Shown here: positions 38,268 through 50,454 of the stretch, in pieces | Layout: every line of letters starts with the position of its first letter | Numbering within the stretch: the first letter of the stretch is position 1 | NCBI RefSeq assembly: GCF_019645835.1 | Contig: NZ_CP080998.1 | Span: forward strand, 4,774,001 to 4,838,000 | Length of the DNA stretch: 64,000 nucleotides | DNA from: Mycolicibacterium holsaticum DSM 44478 = JCM 12374 | GTDB taxonomy: Bacteria; Actinomycetota; Actinomycetes; Mycobacteriales; Mycobacteriaceae | Direction: 5' to 3' | Translations under genes and position numbers: made by a program | The notes under the pieces: generated by a model | Database searches by the model: none | What the model was told of the DNA's origin: nothing | Seen by the model: only the letters and a program-made list of their open reading frames with translations

Positions 38268-39596
38268 TCAAAACAGTAGTTGGGCTACCGAATAGATCAC
38301 CAAGCCGGCCAGCGCACCCACCACGGTGCCGTTGATCCGGATGAATTGCAGGTCGCGGCCGACGTGCAGTTCGATGCGCCGGCTGGCCTCGTCGGCGTCC
38401 CAGCGCTCGATGGTCTCGGTGATGATCGCGGTGATCTCCACCCCGTATTCACCGACCAGATGCTGCGCGGCGCGGATGATCCAGTCGTCCACCTTGTCGC
38501 GCAGTTCGGCGTCGTCGCGCAGGCTCTCCCCGATCCGCACCACGGAGTCGGCGATGCGGGCGCGCAGCGCCGAGGACGGATCGTCGACCGACTCGAGGAT
38601 GATCCGCTTGGCCGCGGTCCAGGCGGTCTCGGCGGCCCTGGCGACTTCCTCGCGGGCCATGATCTGTTCCTTGACGTTCTCTGCGCGCTGAATCGTCGCG
38701 TCGTCGTGCTGCAGATCGTCGGCGAACTCGAAGAGGAACCGGGTGGCCGAGAGCCGCAGTTCGTGGTCGGGGTTCCGGCGCACCTTGTCGGTGAAGTCCA
38801 TCAGCTCGCGGTGGATGCGGTCGCCGACGAGATGGTCGATCCAGCGCGGCGACCAGGTCGGCGAATCGCGTTCGACGACGCGCTCGATGATGTCGCCTGC
38901 GTTCAGCGACCACTGGAAGGCCCGGTCGGCGAGCAGTTGAAGCAGCGCCTCCTGGCGGTGTTCGGCCAGCAGCGTGGCCAGCACCCGTCCGATCGGCGGC
39001 CCCCACTGCGGTTCGGCGATGCGTTTGACGATCATCCGGTCGAGCACCTGCTGGACGTCCTCGTCGCGCAGCATCTCCACCAGAACCCTTAGCACCCTGG
39101 ATGTTTCGGCGGCCACCCGCTCGGCGTGCGCGGGCTCGCAGAGCCACTTGCCGGCCCGGCCTGCGACCTCGGCGTCGCGCAGTTTGGTCGCGACCACCTC
39201 CGGGGACATGAAGTTCTCGCGGACGAAGTTGCCGAGCCCCTCGCCGAGTTGGTCCTTCTTGCGTTTGATGATCGCGGTGTGCGGGATCGGGATGCCCAGC
39301 GGGTGCTTGAACAACGCGGTGACCGCGAACCAGTCTGCCAGCGCGCCCACCATTCCGGCCTCCGCGCCGGCGCGGACGTAGCCGACCCAGCCCGGTGCGC
39401 CGTGGGACTGCGCCCACGTGCAGATCAGAAAGATGACGGTGGCGCCGACGAGGAAGGACAGCGCGACGACCTTCATCCGACGCAGGCTGCGGAGCCGCTC
39501 GGCGTCGGCGACGCTGTCGGCACCTGCGAGCGACTCGGCGAAACTGGGGCGATCCCGGGTCACGGCGCGTCGGCCGGTGTCGGGTCTGTGTGCCAC
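38268..39596 (-). CDS. DUF445 family membrane protein (Rv0473-like)
   Basis: 442 residues if started at GTG 39596 (VAHRPDTGRRAVTR); a start at 39653 adds 19 residues without recognisable content. A membrane helix VVALSFLVGATVIFLICTWA lies near residue 50, then LADWFAVTALFKHPLGIPIPHTAIIKRKK, the DUF445 signature, a long helical cytoplasmic or periplasmic part, and a last helix TVVGALAGLVIYSVAQLLF. DUF445 proteins are related to YheB/YjiN; function unknown. Confidence 0.85.
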   Translation of the reverse strand: MAHRPDTGRRAVTRDRPSFAESLAGADSVADAERLRSLRRMKVVALSFLVGATVIFLICTWAQSHGAPGWVGYVRAGAEAGMVGALADWFAVTALFKHPLGIPIPHTAIIKRKKDQLGEGLGNFVRENFMSPEVVATKLRDAEVAGRAGKWLCEPAHAERVAAETSRVLRVLVEMLRDEDVQQVLDRMIVKRIAEPQWGPPIGRVLATLLAEHRQEALLQLLADRAFQWSLNAGDIIERVVERDSPTWSPRWIDHLVGDRIHRELMDFTDKVRRNPDHELRLSATRFLFEFADDLQHDDATIQRAENVKEQIMAREEVARAAETAWTAAKRIILESVDDPSSALRARIADSVVRIGESLRDDAELRDKVDDWIIRAAQHLVGEYGVEITAIITETIERWDADEASRRIELHVGRDLQFIRINGTVVGALAGLVIYSVAQLLF

Positions 39597-39700
39597 CCCA
39601 CCATCATCCGCTATGCCCGAAGCCGGCGACCCCTTCCGAGCGCCCGATGTCAAGATCAGCCGTACTATCGGGGGGAACTACGGAACGGATCACGGAGAAA

Positions 39701-40408
39701 GTGGCACAGCACAGCGAGGCCATTGCGGTCAAACCCGACGGGCGTAAGCGGCGGTGGCATCGACATAAGGTGGAGCGCCGAAACGAGCTGGTCGACGGCA
39801 CCTTGGAGGCCATCCGGCGACGCGGAAGCAACGTCAGCATGGACGAGATCGCGGCCGAGATCGGGGTTTCCAAAACGGTGCTGTACCGCTATTTCGTCGA
39901 CAAGAACGATCTGACGACCGCGGTGATGATGCGGTTCGCGCAGACGACGCTGATCCCGAACATGGCCGCGGCGCTGTCGTCGAACCTCGACGGATACGAG
40001 CTGACGCGCGAGATCATCCGCGTCTACGTCGAAACGGTGGCCGCCGAGCCGGAGCCCTACCAGTTCGTGATGGCGAACAACTCCGCGAGCAAGAGCAAGG
40101 CCGTTGCGGCCTCCGAGCAGATCATCGCCAGGATGCTGGCGGTGATGCTGCGCCGCCGCATGGCCGAGGTGGGCATGGACACCGGCGGCGTCGGGCCGTG
40201 GGCGTACCACACCGTCGGCGGGGTGCAGTTGGCCACGCACTCGTGGATGAGCGACCGGCGGATGAGCGCCGATGAATTGATCGACTATCTGACGATGCTG
40301 TCGTGGAATGCGTTGTGCGGCATCGTGGAGGTCGGTGGGTCGTTGCAGAAGTTCCGCGAGCAGCCGCACCCGTCACCGGCGCTGCCGATGCAGCGACGTC
40401 CCAAATGA
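39701..40408 (+). CDS. TetR family regulator (Rv0472c-like)
   Basis: 235 residues from GTG 39701, preceded by GGAGAA. A basic N-terminus DGRKRRWHRHKVERRNELVD leads into the TetR helix-turn-helix RRRGSNVSMDEIAAEIGVSK then TVLYRYFVDKNDLTTAV. The C-terminal ligand domain holds FVMANNSASKSKAVAASEQI. It is divergent from the DUF445 gene and overlaps the PPK2 gene as ATGA, implying it is co-translated with the kinase. In M. tuberculosis the homologous regulator has been linked to mycolic acid genes. Confidence 0.88.
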   Translation: MAQHSEAIAVKPDGRKRRWHRHKVERRNELVDGTLEAIRRRGSNVSMDEIAAEIGVSKTVLYRYFVDKNDLTTAVMMRFAQTTLIPNMAAALSSNLDGYELTREIIRVYVETVAAEPEPYQFVMANNSASKSKAVAASEQIIARMLAVMLRRRMAEVGMDTGGVGPWAYHTVGGVQLATHSWMSDRRMSADELIDYLTMLSWNALCGIVEVGGSLQKFREQPHPSPALPMQRRPK

Positions 40409-41241
40409 GCCAGATCCCGGCACTTCTGCGGTTCCGCCAGGGCGACTCGGTCGCCGACATCGACACCGACGCGACGCCTGGTTTTTCCGGGTCCAAGTCG
40501 GATGCGGCGCCGGTGCAGGCGTCGCGCAACGAGCGCCTCGCCGAGCTGCAGGAGCTGCTCTACGCCAACTGGAAGGCCGCCGACGATCAGCGCTCGGTGC
40601 TGCTGGTGCTGCAGGGCATGGACGCCGCGGGTAAGGGTGGCATCGTCAAACACGTTGTGGGCGCGGTGAACCCGATGGGGGTGCGCTACACCGCCTTCGG
40701 TAAGCCGACCGAGGAGGAACTGGGCCACCATTACCTGTGGCGGATCCGCAACGCGTTGCCGCCCGCGGGGCACATCGGCGTGTTCGACCGATCCCACTAC
40801 GAGGACGTGCTGATCGTCCGCGTGCACAACCTGGTGCCACCTGAGGTGTGGGAGAAGCGATACGACGAGATCAACACGTTCGAGCGCGAACTGGTCGACA
40901 GCGGAACGACTTTGGTCAAGGTCGCGATGTTCATCTCGCTCGACGAGCAGAAGGAGCAACTGCTCGAACGGCTCGAGGATCCGACGAAGTACTGGAAGTA
41001 CCACCCCGGCGACATCGACGAACGTCTCAAATGGCCGGCCTACCAGCAGGCCTATCAGGCGATGCTCGATCGCACGTCGACCGAATACGCGCCATGGCAT
41101 GTGCTGCCGTGCGACCGGCGGTGGTACAGCCGGTTAGCCGTCACCGAGCTGTTGATCGAGGCGCTCGAGAAGCTGGACTTGTCGTGGCCGCCCGCCGATT
41201 TCGACATCAAGGCCGAGAAGCGCCGGCTTTCTGACTCTTAA
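40405..41241 (+). CDS. Polyphosphate kinase 2 family protein
   Basis: 278 residues from ATG 40405. Walker A is VLLVLQGMDAAGKGGIVKHV and Walker B HIGVFDRSHYEDVLIVRVH, with the lid segment DPTKYWKYHPGDIDERLKWP. This is the short, one-domain PPK2 form that uses polyphosphate to phosphorylate nucleoside mono- or diphosphates. The subclass (AMP or ADP/GDP acceptor) cannot be told by eye. Its place between the TetR gene and icl differs from the M. tuberculosis order as I recall it. Confidence 0.93.
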   Translation: MSQIPALLRFRQGDSVADIDTDATPGFSGSKSDAAPVQASRNERLAELQELLYANWKAADDQRSVLLVLQGMDAAGKGGIVKHVVGAVNPMGVRYTAFGKPTEEELGHHYLWRIRNALPPAGHIGVFDRSHYEDVLIVRVHNLVPPEVWEKRYDEINTFERELVDSGTTLVKVAMFISLDEQKEQLLERLEDPTKYWKYHPGDIDERLKWPAYQQAYQAMLDRTSTEYAPWHVLPCDRRWYSRLAVTELLIEALEKLDLSWPPADFDIKAEKRRLSDS

Positions 41242-41245
41242 CGCA

Positions 41246-41289
41246 CCGAGCGCACGGTTATTGATGCGTATCAACAACCGTGCGCTCGG
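41246..41289. terminator. Bidirectional terminator hairpin between PPK2 and icl
   Basis: Two 20-base arms (41246-41265 and 41270-41289) pair at 19 of 20 positions around a GCGT loop; the core is CGAGCGCACGGTT/AACCGTGCGCTCG. The element lies midway between the convergent stop codons at 41241 and 41304. Confidence 0.85.
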
Positions 41290-41303
41290 GCGATGAGGAA
41301 CTC

Positions 41304-42590
<1,287 letters not shown>

Positions 42591-42722
42591 GGTTCCCTCC
42601 AAATGTGTGAGCGTTGTTAACAGCTGGGCGACGGAACTGTCGCGATAATTCGAGCATGCCCTACGCCATAACCGCAGGTCCAGTCGTTTCGCTTGTCAAG
42701 TTCCGTTAACGGCACGCGCGAA

Positions 42723-42751
42723 TTTGCAAATCTTGCGAAGAAGCCTTCGCA
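42723..42751 (-). promoter_or_regulatory. Candidate RamB/PrpR-type site in the icl promoter
   Basis: TTTGCAAATCTTGCGAAG (42723-42740) shows a direct repeat TTGCAAA/TTGCGAA spaced by nine bases; the second half also forms a perfect inverted repeat TGCGAAG-N4-CTTCGCA (42734-42751). The same arrangement occurs in front of ramB at 43698-43727. TTTGCAAA-like cores are known for RamB and PrpR regulators of acetate and propionate metabolism. It lies 133-161 bases upstream of the icl ATG. Confidence 0.6.
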
Positions 42752-42767
42752 CTTGACCGGTTCAGTA

Positions 42768-42783
42768 GTTACCGATCGGTAAC
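42768..42783. promoter_or_regulatory. Perfect 16-bp palindrome in the icl upstream region
   Basis: GTTACCGATCGGTAAC is a perfect palindrome, a form common for TetR or GntR operators. It lies about 180 bases upstream of icl and 45 bases from the end of the Rv0466-like gene. Its binding protein is unknown. Confidence 0.5.
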
Positions 42784-42797
42784 ACATTTTCGCTGGT

Positions 42798-42813
42798 CAG
42801 TACGGGCGTACTG
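42798..42813. promoter_or_regulatory. Second inverted repeat in the icl upstream region
   Basis: CAGTACG-GG-CGTACTG has two perfect 7-base arms. It lies 15 bases beyond the stop of the Rv0466-like gene, so it could be an operator for icl or part of a weak terminator. Confidence 0.4.
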
Positions 42814-42827
42814 TTAAACGGCTGCGC

Positions 42828-43646
42828 TCAGAGTTCGAAGATCGCCGCGACGGCTTTGGTCTCGTCGCCGACCGCATATGTGAGCGTTGTAACAGTGCGA
42901 TCGGTCAGCTCCGGACCGAATTGTTCGGTCGATCCGGGCGGGTGTACGTGCGAGATGATCTCCAGCTTGTCGCCCAGCGCCACGGCGGCATCGTGTTCGA
43001 TCGTCACCCGGATCGGCTTGCCCTGCAGTTCGGGCGTGGAGAACAGATAGTCCTCGATCACCGTCCAGTACACCGAGTTGTTCATGTGGTCGAAGATGTC
43101 GATATCGGCCACCCGCACCGGATACTCGCGGATCTGCGCGGCGTCCTCGCGGCTGCCGGCCGTCAGATAGGGCTTCCAGCGCAGCCGGTCGACGTTGGTG
43201 GTGCGTCGCAGGCCCTCGATGAAGTCGTCGGAGATGCGCGCGGGCCCCTGGGTCTCCCGGTTGATGTTGATCCAGAACGCCTCGGATTCCATCAGCCCGC
43301 CGCCGCGCCTGCCGTCGATGCGTACCCGCATCTCGCACCACCGGTTCGACGTGCCCGAACACCAGCGGCGCAGCCGCAGCATGTCCTGGAACTCGATGGG
43401 CCTGATCAGGTCGATCATCGTGCGCCGGACGATCCAGAGCGGATGCGTCTCCTCGTAGCCCAACTCGCGCAGTTGGTCCGTGCCGATGTCCTGGATGTGG
43501 CGGGTGGCGGCGTCGAAACGCAGTCGGCCGACGCGGTCGATGTCGGCAACCCGCAGCGGCCACTGCCGGTCGAAAACATCGGGGTGCGGGTCGGGCACCG
43601 GCATCATCACCTTCGCCAAACCGGCGTTACCTGCGTTAGCCGCCAT
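42828..43646 (-). CDS. Acyl-ACP thioesterase-like double hot-dog protein (Rv0466-like)
   Basis: 272 residues from ATG 43646, preceded by GGGGAG; a longer reading to 43697 would enter the ramB promoter. First hot-dog half: VFDRQWPLRVADIDRVGRL and HPLWIVRRTMIDLIRPIEF; second half: YPVRVADIDIFDHMNNSVYW, which contains the Asp/Asn-His pair used by fatty acyl-ACP thioesterases. Probably hydrolyses acyl thioesters; its place next to icl and ramB suggests a link to fatty acid or acyl-CoA turnover. Confidence 0.85.
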   Translation of the reverse strand: MAANAGNAGLAKVMMPVPDPHPDVFDRQWPLRVADIDRVGRLRFDAATRHIQDIGTDQLRELGYEETHPLWIVRRTMIDLIRPIEFQDMLRLRRWCSGTSNRWCEMRVRIDGRRGGGLMESEAFWININRETQGPARISDDFIEGLRRTTNVDRLRWKPYLTAGSREDAAQIREYPVRVADIDIFDHMNNSVYWTVIEDYLFSTPELQGKPIRVTIEHDAAVALGDKLEIISHVHPPGSTEQFGPELTDRTVTTLTYAVGDETKAVAAIFEL

Positions 43647-43697
43647 GCGCGTTACTCCCCTGATTTCCGACCCGATAAATCCTCCCACAGCCGCCAA

Positions 43698-43727
43698 CTT
43701 GCCAACAATGCGAAGGCGGTCTTCACA
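43698..43727 (+). promoter_or_regulatory. Candidate RamB autoregulatory site
   Basis: CTTGCCAACAATGCGAAG (43698-43715) matches the icl site TTTGCAAATCTTGCGAAG at 13 of 18 positions, and here too TGCGAAG is followed by an inverted partner CTTCACA after five bases. It lies 21-50 bases upstream of the ramB GTG, the right place for self-repression. Confidence 0.6.
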
Positions 43728-43747
43728 ACGGGGTTAGGGTGGTTCAC

Positions 43748-45172
<1,425 letters not shown>

Positions 45173-45185
45173 CAGACTCGATTCG

Positions 45186-45737
45186 GTGAGCGCCATCGAG
45201 CCCGCGCGCATCGCGCCCGGCGGATTCAAGGAACTCGGCCCGCTCAACTGGGCCATTGCCAAACTCGGTGCGCGTGCGATCCGAGCGCCGAGGTTCAGCC
45301 TGTTCAATGTCCTTGGCCAGCACCGGCTTTTGTTTCTGGCGTGGCTGCCCTACAGCGGAATACTGCTCGGGATGCTGAGCAAGCTGCCGGTGAAGGACGC
45401 CGAGACCGTGATCTTGCGCGTCGGTCACCTACGCAACTGCGAGTACGAATTGCAGCAGCATCGACGGCTGGCCCGCACCCGCGGGCTCGGCCCGGACGTG
45501 CAGGCCAAGATCTTCGAGGGCCCCGACGCCGAGGGGCTGACCGAGCGTCAGCGCGCGCTGATCACCGCCACCGACGAGTTCGTCGTCACCCGCGGGGTGT
45601 CGGCGCAGACGTGGTCGACGCTGGCCCGCCACCTCACCAAACCCCAGCTGATCGAGTTCTGCATGCTCGCCGCCCAGTACGACGGGCTGGCCGCGACGAT
45701 CACCACGCTCAACGTGCCGCTGGACTTCCCCTCGTGA
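45186..45737 (+). CDS. Carboxymuconolactone decarboxylase/AhpD-like protein (Rv0464c-like)
   Basis: 183 residues from GTG 45186. The all-helical AhpD-like core has VILRVGHLRNCEYELQQHRR, where Cys and His seven residues apart form the family active site, and a C-terminal LAAQYDGLAATITTLNVPLD. It lacks the second Cys of true AhpD CxxC, so peroxidase partner activity is doubtful. It follows ramB by 13 bases, and lpdC, the AhpD partner in M. tuberculosis, is close by on the other strand. Confidence 0.87.
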   Translation: MSAIEPARIAPGGFKELGPLNWAIAKLGARAIRAPRFSLFNVLGQHRLLFLAWLPYSGILLGMLSKLPVKDAETVILRVGHLRNCEYELQQHRRLARTRGLGPDVQAKIFEGPDAEGLTERQRALITATDEFVVTRGVSAQTWSTLARHLTKPQLIEFCMLAAQYDGLAATITTLNVPLDFPS

Positions 45738-45750
45738 TCTCCTGGTGATT

Positions 45751-45791
45751 TCGGTGTATTTGGTCACGGTGAGCGTGACGAACTACACCGA
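45751..45791. terminator. Two-part hairpin between convergent CMD-like and Rv0463-like genes
   Basis: Outer arms TCGGTGTA (45751-45758)/TACACCGA (45784-45791) and inner arms GTCACG (45763-45768)/CGTGAC (45774-45779) fold into one long stem with internal loops; the apex contains GGTGAG, like the hairpin at 25868. It ends six bases before the convergent stop at 45797. Confidence 0.75.
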
Positions 45792-45796
45792 TATCG

Positions 45797-46066
45797 CTAG
45801 AGGTAGGTGACCCCGAGCACCACGATCGACAGCAGCACCGGCGAGATCGGCAGGGCGCACAGGAACGCCGCCCACACCTCGGACTTGCGCTGGTATGCCC
45901 GCCAGCCCAGCACCGCCGAAACCGCGCCGAGGACGAACGACAACGCCGCGACCACCAACACCCAGCTGCTGACCGTACTGGTGGCGGTGGCAAGGGAGAT
46001 GCCGGCCAGCCACAAGATGTGGCCGACCACCAGCCCGCCGATACCGGCGACCCAGATGGCTCTCAA
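45797..46066 (-). CDS. Small membrane protein (Rv0463-like)
   Basis: 89 residues if started at the TTG at 46066, whose codon overlaps the lpdC stop (TTTTGA); longer starts would run within lpdC. Three hydrophobic helices: [40 protein letters not shown] and [20 protein letters not shown]. It is coupled to lpdC in mycobacteria. Function unknown. Confidence 0.68.
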   Translation of the reverse strand: MRAIWVAGIGGLVVGHILWLAGISLATATSTVSSWVLVVAALSFVLGAVSAVLGWRAYQRKSEVWAAFLCALPISPVLLSIVVLGVTYL

Positions 46067-47463
46067 AAGTTGATCATGTGGCCGGCGAGACCGTGGAAGC
46101 ACTCTTGCAGCGCTTCGGACAGCGTCGGGTGAGTGTGGACGTTGCGGGCCAATTCGTTGACGGTCAAATCCCACTTCTGCGCCAGGGTCAGCTCGGGCAG
46201 CAGTTCGGAGACGTCGTGTCCGATGAGGTGACCGCCGAGCAGTTCACCGTATTTGGAGTCGGCGATGAGCTTGACGAAGCCGCTGGGATCGCCGAGCCCG
46301 TGCGCCTTCCCGTTGGCGGTGAGGGGGAACTTGGCGACCTTGACGTCGTAGCCCTCGTCGCGGGCCTGCTCTTCGGTGAGCCCGAAGCTGGCGATCTGTG
46401 GCTGGCAGAACGTCGCCCTCGGCATCATCCGGTAGTCGCCGAGCGCCAAAGTCTCTGCGCCCGCGATGGTTTCGGCAGCCACCACGCCTTGGGCCTCGGC
46501 GACGTGTGCCAGCTGCAACAGCGCGGTGACATCGCCGATGGCGTAGATGTGCGGTACGTTGGTGCGCATGTAGTCGTCGATGCCGATCGCCTTGCGGTCG
46601 GTGAGGTTGACCCCTGCGGCGTCGAGGCCGTAGCCCTCGACGTTGGGCGCAAAGCCGATGGCCTGCAGCACTTTGTCGGCCTTGAGCTCGTCGGACTTGC
46701 CGTCCTTGCTGACCTGGACCGTCACCGTCGATCCGTCATCGCTGATGGACTCCACCTTCGTACCGGTGAGGACCTTCACGCCCAGCTTCTTGAACTGCTT
46801 CTCGATCTCCTTCGAGACTTCGGCGTCCTCGTTGGGCAGCGCGCGCGGCAGGAACTCGACGATCGTCACGTCCACGCCGAAGTTGCGCAGCACGTAACCG
46901 AACTCCATGCCGATCGCACCCGCACCCGCGATCACGATCGAGGACGGCAGCTCACGCGACATGATCAGTTCTTCGTAGGTGACGACGTTGTCCGACAGCG
47001 ACGTGCCCGGCACCAACCGGGTGCTGCTGCCGGTGGCGATGATCGCGTTGTCGAAGGTGACCGTCTCGGTTCCGCCGTCGTTCAGATCGACGTCGAGTGT
47101 GTTGGCGTCCTTGAACTTCCCGTAACCGTGGATCTCGGTGATCTTGTTCTTCTTCATCAGGAAGTGCACACCGGAGACGCGGCCGTCGGCGACCTTGCGG
47201 CTGCGGTCGAAGGCCACCCCGTAATCCATGGTGGGCTCACCGCTGATGCCGAACAGCTTGGCGTCCTTGGTGATGATGTGGGCCAGCTCCGCGTTGCGCA
47301 GCAGCGACTTCGACGGGATGCAGCCGACGTTGAGGCATACCCCGCCCCAGTATTTGGGTTCGACGACTGCGGTGTTCAGTCCGAGCTGGGCGGCGCGGAT
47401 GGCCGCGACGTACCCGCCGGGGCCGGCTCCGAGGACGACGACGTCATAGTGGGTCACCTTCAT
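46063..47463 (-). CDS. lpdC: Dihydrolipoamide dehydrogenase
   Basis: Reoxidises lipoyl groups in the pyruvate and branched-chain keto acid dehydrogenases and, in M. tuberculosis, the AhpD/AhpC antioxidant chain. 466 residues from ATG 47463. FAD loop [20 protein letters not shown], redox disulfide [19 protein letters not shown] loop [20 protein letters not shown], and the C-terminal active-site His/Glu in [18 protein letters not shown] are all present. The longer reading to 47514 is unneeded. Confidence 0.97.
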   Translation of the reverse strand: MKVTHYDVVVLGAGPGGYVAAIRAAQLGLNTAVVEPKYWGGVCLNVGCIPSKSLLRNAELAHIITKDAKLFGISGEPTMDYGVAFDRSRKVADGRVSGVHFLMKKNKITEIHGYGKFKDANTLDVDLNDGGTETVTFDNAIIATGSSTRLVPGTSLSDNVVTYEELIMSRELPSSIVIAGAGAIGMEFGYVLRNFGVDVTIVEFLPRALPNEDAEVSKEIEKQFKKLGVKVLTGTKVESISDDGSTVTVQVSKDGKSDELKADKVLQAIGFAPNVEGYGLDAAGVNLTDRKAIGIDDYMRTNVPHIYAIGDVTALLQLAHVAEAQGVVAAETIAGAETLALGDYRMMPRATFCQPQIASFGLTEEQARDEGYDVKVAKFPLTANGKAHGLGDPSGFVKLIADSKYGELLGGHLIGHDVSELLPELTLAQKWDLTVNELARNVHTHPTLSEALQECFHGLAGHMINF

Positions 47464-47535
47464 CACCCTAGTGCCAAAGGCCAGCACGATCTGGTCGGAC
47501 TGCGCCGTGGGCACGGTGCTATCCGGCCGTCGTCG

Positions 47536-48015
47536 TCAGTACGGGATCAGGCCGATGAGGCAGCGGCTGGCGTACTCGCAGAAGTTCAAACCGTGCAGCA
47601 CCGCCGCGCCGGCGGTGGCCGCCAGCGGCGCCGACATCAACGCGATCGCCAGCGCCGCGACCGCGGGCCGGTCGGGAACCATGGCCGTGAGCAGGCCACC
47701 GACCCCGCAGACCACGAGGAAGACCAGCACGACGAACAGCGACGCGGTCTTGTCGATCGACTGGAACCACCAGTAGTACAGGCCCCAGCCGGCCGCAGCC
47801 GCCGCGATCCACACGCACGCCACCACCCCGACGAACGTCCAGCGTTTGAGGAACGGGTGGCTACCGGGGACGACGAGCGGGTGCGCCGGGGCGGGCAACG
47901 GCTCCGACGGCGCGTCAGCGGCTTGGGTCGCCGCGGGCAGCGCGCCGGTGAACATCGGCGTGTAGGGCTCGGTCGGCTCGCCGGCAAGGAGGTCTCGGTT
48001 CACGGTGTCAGGCAC
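47536..48015 (-). CDS. Membrane protein with proline-rich N-terminus (Rv0461-like)
   Basis: 159 residues from GTG 48015. A polar Pro/Ala-rich cytoplasmic start (APSEPLPAPAHPLVVPGSHP) leads to three or four helices, the first WTFVGVVACVWIAAAAAGWG, and a short C-terminus with two cysteines (FCEYASRCLIGLIPY). The start overlaps the preceding small membrane protein by eight bases. Unknown function; it follows the same order in M. tuberculosis. Confidence 0.75.
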   Translation of the reverse strand: MPDTVNRDLLAGEPTEPYTPMFTGALPAATQAADAPSEPLPAPAHPLVVPGSHPFLKRWTFVGVVACVWIAAAAAGWGLYYWWFQSIDKTASLFVVLVFLVVCGVGGLLTAMVPDRPAVAALAIALMSAPLAATAGAAVLHGLNFCEYASRCLIGLIPY

Positions 48016-48286
48016 CGTTGACCACCTGGATCGCGACCAGTGTTCCCAGCCAGGCCGGTGCCAGGGCCAGCACGAACGCGCCGACGGTGGTCACCCAGCG
48101 TCGGCCGGACAGCAGAATGGTCAACATCCCGATCACGCTGGGCACACCGACGACGAGCCCGATGACGATGTCGGGCCGGATGGTGGCAGTGACCAGCAGC
48201 GATGCGGCAATGCCGATGATCACGCCGACCGCCGCCCCGACCAGCATCGCACTGGTCAGCAGCCACGGACGCGGCAGCGGTATCAC
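48008..48286 (-). CDS. Small membrane protein, three TM helices (Rv0460-like)
   Basis: 92 residues from GTG 48286 with three helices (LLTSAMLVGAAVGVIIGIAA, DIVIGLVVGVPSVIGMLTIL, VGAFVLALAPAWLGTLVAIQ) and only short polar loops. No motif is recognised. It is coupled to the Rv0461-like gene and follows the DUF779 gene by 27 bases. Confidence 0.73.
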   Translation of the reverse strand: MIPLPRPWLLTSAMLVGAAVGVIIGIAASLLVTATIRPDIVIGLVVGVPSVIGMLTILLSGRRWVTTVGAFVLALAPAWLGTLVAIQVVNGA

Positions 48287-48313
48287 GCTTTCGAGGTTAA
48301 CGCCGATGGGCCG

Positions 48314-48841
48314 TCAAACCTCTGAGCCACGCCCCAGCGGCGGTGTCGGTGTCGGGCGCATGCCGCGGGCGAAATCCGCGCCGGTGAGCGGCGCGTGTTC
48401 GGCCAGCATGGCGTTCTCCTCGCCGGTGAACGCCCGCCCGCGGGATAAGAACCGCACGCCCTCGGGGGCCTCGACGCTGAACCCGCCGCCTCGGCCGGCC
48501 ACCACGTCGATCACCAGCTGGGTGTGCTTCCACGCCTGGAACTGTGGGCCCGAGATCCACACCGGCACGCCGTCCCCGACGTCGAGGATCCCGAGCAGCA
48601 CGTCGCGGTCGCCGACGAGGAACTCGCCGTCGGGGTAGCACATCGGTGAGGACCCGTCGCAGCATCCGCCGGACTGGTGAAACATCAGCGCGCCGTGTTT
48701 GGCCTGCAGCCTGGCCAGCAGATCGGCCGCCGCCGCGGTGAGCAGCGCCCGCGGCGGCGCCGCTTCTTGCGCCGAACGTGGGTTACCCGCACGTGAATCC
48801 GCGGTTCGGTGTGCGGGTAACCCACGTTCGCGCCCGGGCAT
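48314..48841 (-). CDS. DUF779 protein (Rv0459-like)
   Basis: 175 residues if started at ATG 48841; TTG 48868 is an alternative. The conserved part begins near residue 30 (PPRALLTAAAADLLARLQAK) and has the DUF779 cysteine set HQSGGCCDGSSPMCYPDGEF, probably metal binding, then GVPVWISGPQFQAWKHTQLV. DUF779 genes sit beside aldehyde dehydrogenases, as here. Oddly, residues about 4-23 are encoded by a 20-bp perfect inverted repeat (48773-48830), so either a palindromic element lies inside the gene or the true start is further in. Confidence 0.75.
   Translation of the reverse strand: MPGRERGLPAHRTADSRAGNPRSAQEAAPPRALLTAAAADLLARLQAKHGALMFHQSGGCCDGSSPMCYPDGEFLVGDRDVLLGILDVGDGVPVWISGPQFQAWKHTQLVIDVVAGRGGGFSVEAPEGVRFLSRGRAFTGEENAMLAEHAPLTGADFARGMRPTPTPPLGRGSEV
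48773..48830. repeat. Long perfect inverted repeat at the 5' end of the DUF779 gene
   Basis: Two perfect 20-base arms (48773-48792 and 48811-48830; right arm GTGCGGGTAACCCACGTTCG) flank an 18-base loop centred on CCGCGG. It is the longest perfect palindrome I see in the window and is not between convergent genes. It could be a palindromic repeat insertion, an attenuator between the dehydrogenase and DUF779 genes, or an operator. Confidence 0.75.
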
Positions 48842-48875
48842 GATCAGAATCCTCGCCTCCTCGCGCAAGCGCTCG

Positions 48876-50399
<1,524 letters not shown>

Positions 50400-50454
50400 C
50401 AGCGACTCCCTTCTGGACGGTGTAATCCACCTCACACTACGCTGAGCCGCCACA

